Positions 5,317 to 6,123 of a stretch of DNA of 6,123 nt are shown here, in pieces. A model generated the notes under the pieces. That model saw only the letters and a list, made by a program, of their open reading frames with translations, did not search any database and was not told the DNA's origin. How positions within the stretch are numbered: the first letter of the stretch is position 1; each line of letters begins with the position of its first letter. The position numbers and the translations under genes are program-made. Source of the stretch: Planctomycetia bacterium (GTDB lineage Bacteria > Planctomycetota > Phycisphaerae > Phycisphaerales > SM1A02); the NCBI GenBank assembly GCA_009936695.1, contig JAACEA010000235.1:1-6123 (forward strand). Reading direction: 5' to 3'.

Positions 5317-6123
5317 GCCGGTATCGTCTGGCCAGCGTGACGTCGACTCCTCCCAAGCCCGTTCCGAGTCTCCACGATCCCCTCGTCATCGCAGGCGGAT
5401 TGGTGGGACTGGCCTGCCTCTCGATCGTCCTGTTCGCGTCGCAGGCGGCGTGGACCGCGTGGTTCACCCACCCCCTCCTGCTCGAACGAATCGGCGAGAT
5501 CCCGACCGAGACGGTGCAGGGCGTGCGACTGCTCTTCACGGTCGCACCGGTCGCCGCCCTCGCCTGGATCCTCGCGCCGTGGCTCCTCCGTTGGTTCGAT
5601 CGGGTCTCGCCCATCCCGCGATTCCCATCCTTCCCGCCACCTCCCACCTTCGCGACGAAGTCGATGGTCGTGCTCCTGACGGTGCTCGCCATCGTTCCGC
5701 GTCTGATTCGAATCGAAGAGAGCCTCTGGTACGACGAGATCGCGGCGATGTCCTCGTTCTCCATCCATGGTCCGGGGCCGGCACTCGGAAACTACTACGC
5801 CCTCAGCAATCACGTGCTGCACTCCGCACTCGCCAGCCTCCTCATCGATGCGAACGGTGGTGCCAACGAACTCGTGTTGAGGGTGCCGGCCCTGCTGGCG
5901 GGAATCGCCTGCATCCCCGCGATGTTCGGACTCGCGCGAACCGTCGACGGCGACCGATTCGGACTCATCGCGGCCGCAGTGATGGCCCTGATGCCGGTCG
6001 CGGTGCTGGAAAGCGTCGATGCCCGCGGGTACTCGCTCATGATGCTGTTCACGATTCTCACCACCACGCAGGTGGTGCGCATCTCCGACGGTCACCGCTC
6101 GGGTGCATTGTGGTACGCCGCAT
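5313..6123 (+). CDS. GT-C fold glycosyltransferase, GT39/ArnT-like, N-terminal part (3' end outside window)
   Basis: The frame is open from ATG 5313 to the window end (270 residues visible) without a stop. GT-C enzymes transfer sugars from polyprenyl-phosphate donors on the outer face of the cytoplasmic membrane. Hydrophobic segments lie at about 24-46, 71-93, 117-132, 187-207, 214-231 and 241-256. Between the third and fourth is the family signature 'ESLWYDE' (136-142), whose Asp141/Glu142 correspond to the acidic catalytic loop of PMT/ArnT-type enzymes. It is followed by 'SNHVLHSALASLL', where GT39-like proteins have an N/P-H-P-L-type loop, then 'LRVPALLAGI' and 'DARGYSL' (236-242), also typical of the family. 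It has two extra N-terminal membrane spans before the signature loop. GTG 5337 is an alternative start; neither has a clear Shine-Dalgarno. It follows paralogue B by 22 nt with no terminator, so is probably in the same operon. Acceptor (lipid, protein or polysaccharide) cannot be told. Confidence 0.88.
   Translation, partial: MSRYRLASVTSTPPKPVPSLHDPLVIAGGLVGLACLSIVLFASQAAWTAWFTHPLLLERIGEIPTETVQGVRLLFTVAPVAALAWILAPWLLRWFDRVSPIPRFPSFPPPPTFATKSMVVLLTVLAIVPRLIRIEESLWYDEIAAMSSFSIHGPGPALGNYYALSNHVLHSALASLLIDANGGANELVLRVPALLAGIACIPAMFGLARTVDGDRFGLIAAAVMALMPVAVLESVDARGYSLMMLFTILTTTQVVRISDGHRSGALWYAA

Noticed and set aside
4310..5764. Long open frame on the minus strand (484 codons)
   Set aside because: It is the antisense shadow of paralogue B and the glycosyltransferase, whose + strand products have clear signal peptides, family motifs and paralogy. 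High GC makes such long antisense frames common.

Overview
The window is GC-rich, with strong G/C preference at third codon positions, and all five supportable genes are on the + strand. No rRNA, tRNA, CRISPR array, insertion sequence or phage gene was seen. Gene content and style suggest a member of the Planctomycetota, possibly a Phycisphaerae-type lineage: secreted two-domain proteins with a short 'R-D-L-L' core motif and an 'EP-x-A-W ... RAP' C-terminal motif, glycine-rich linkers, and few Shine-Dalgarno sites. This assignment is inference from style, not a database match.

Region by region: (1) 1-1001 is the 3' part of rpsA (30S ribosomal protein S1), ending with three complete S1 RNA-binding repeats. 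(2) 1002-1334 is intergenic. It starts with two adjacent hairpins, the second a 13-bp perfect stem that looks like the rpsA terminator, and later holds a 12-bp perfect palindrome. (3) 1335-3065 encodes a 576-residue exported protein of unknown function. Its N-terminal half resembles the AMMECR1 fold family and its C-terminal half is helical and ends like alpha/alpha-toroid (prenyltransferase/terpene-cyclase-like) proteins. (4) 3066-3291 is intergenic, with a TATACT -10-like box and a leader of about 110 nt. (5) 3292-4344 and 4355-5290 encode two exported, divergent tandem paralogues separated by 10 nt. Each has an N-terminal secretin/STN-like alpha-beta domain, a short conserved 'DLL-E-P-x-F' motif, a linker, and a C-terminal 'EP(E/D)AW ... 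RAP' domain. The first carries a 47-residue nearly pure glycine tract. The second has a lipobox and an Asp-Pro-rich insertion. (6) 5313-6123 is the 5' part of a multi-spanning GT-C (GT39/ArnT-like) glycosyltransferase that runs off the window.

The last three genes probably form one transcription unit: spacing is 10 nt and 22 nt, and no terminator lies between them. The Shine-Dalgarno sequence of the second paralogue overlaps the stop codon of the first. The junction between the second paralogue and the glycosyltransferase holds a 9-codon mini-ORF linked to both neighbours by ATGA overlaps. A working hypothesis is a cell-envelope module: a periplasmic or surface paralogue pair, one probably lipid-anchored, made together with a membrane glycosyltransferase. 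The biochemical role of the pair is unknown.
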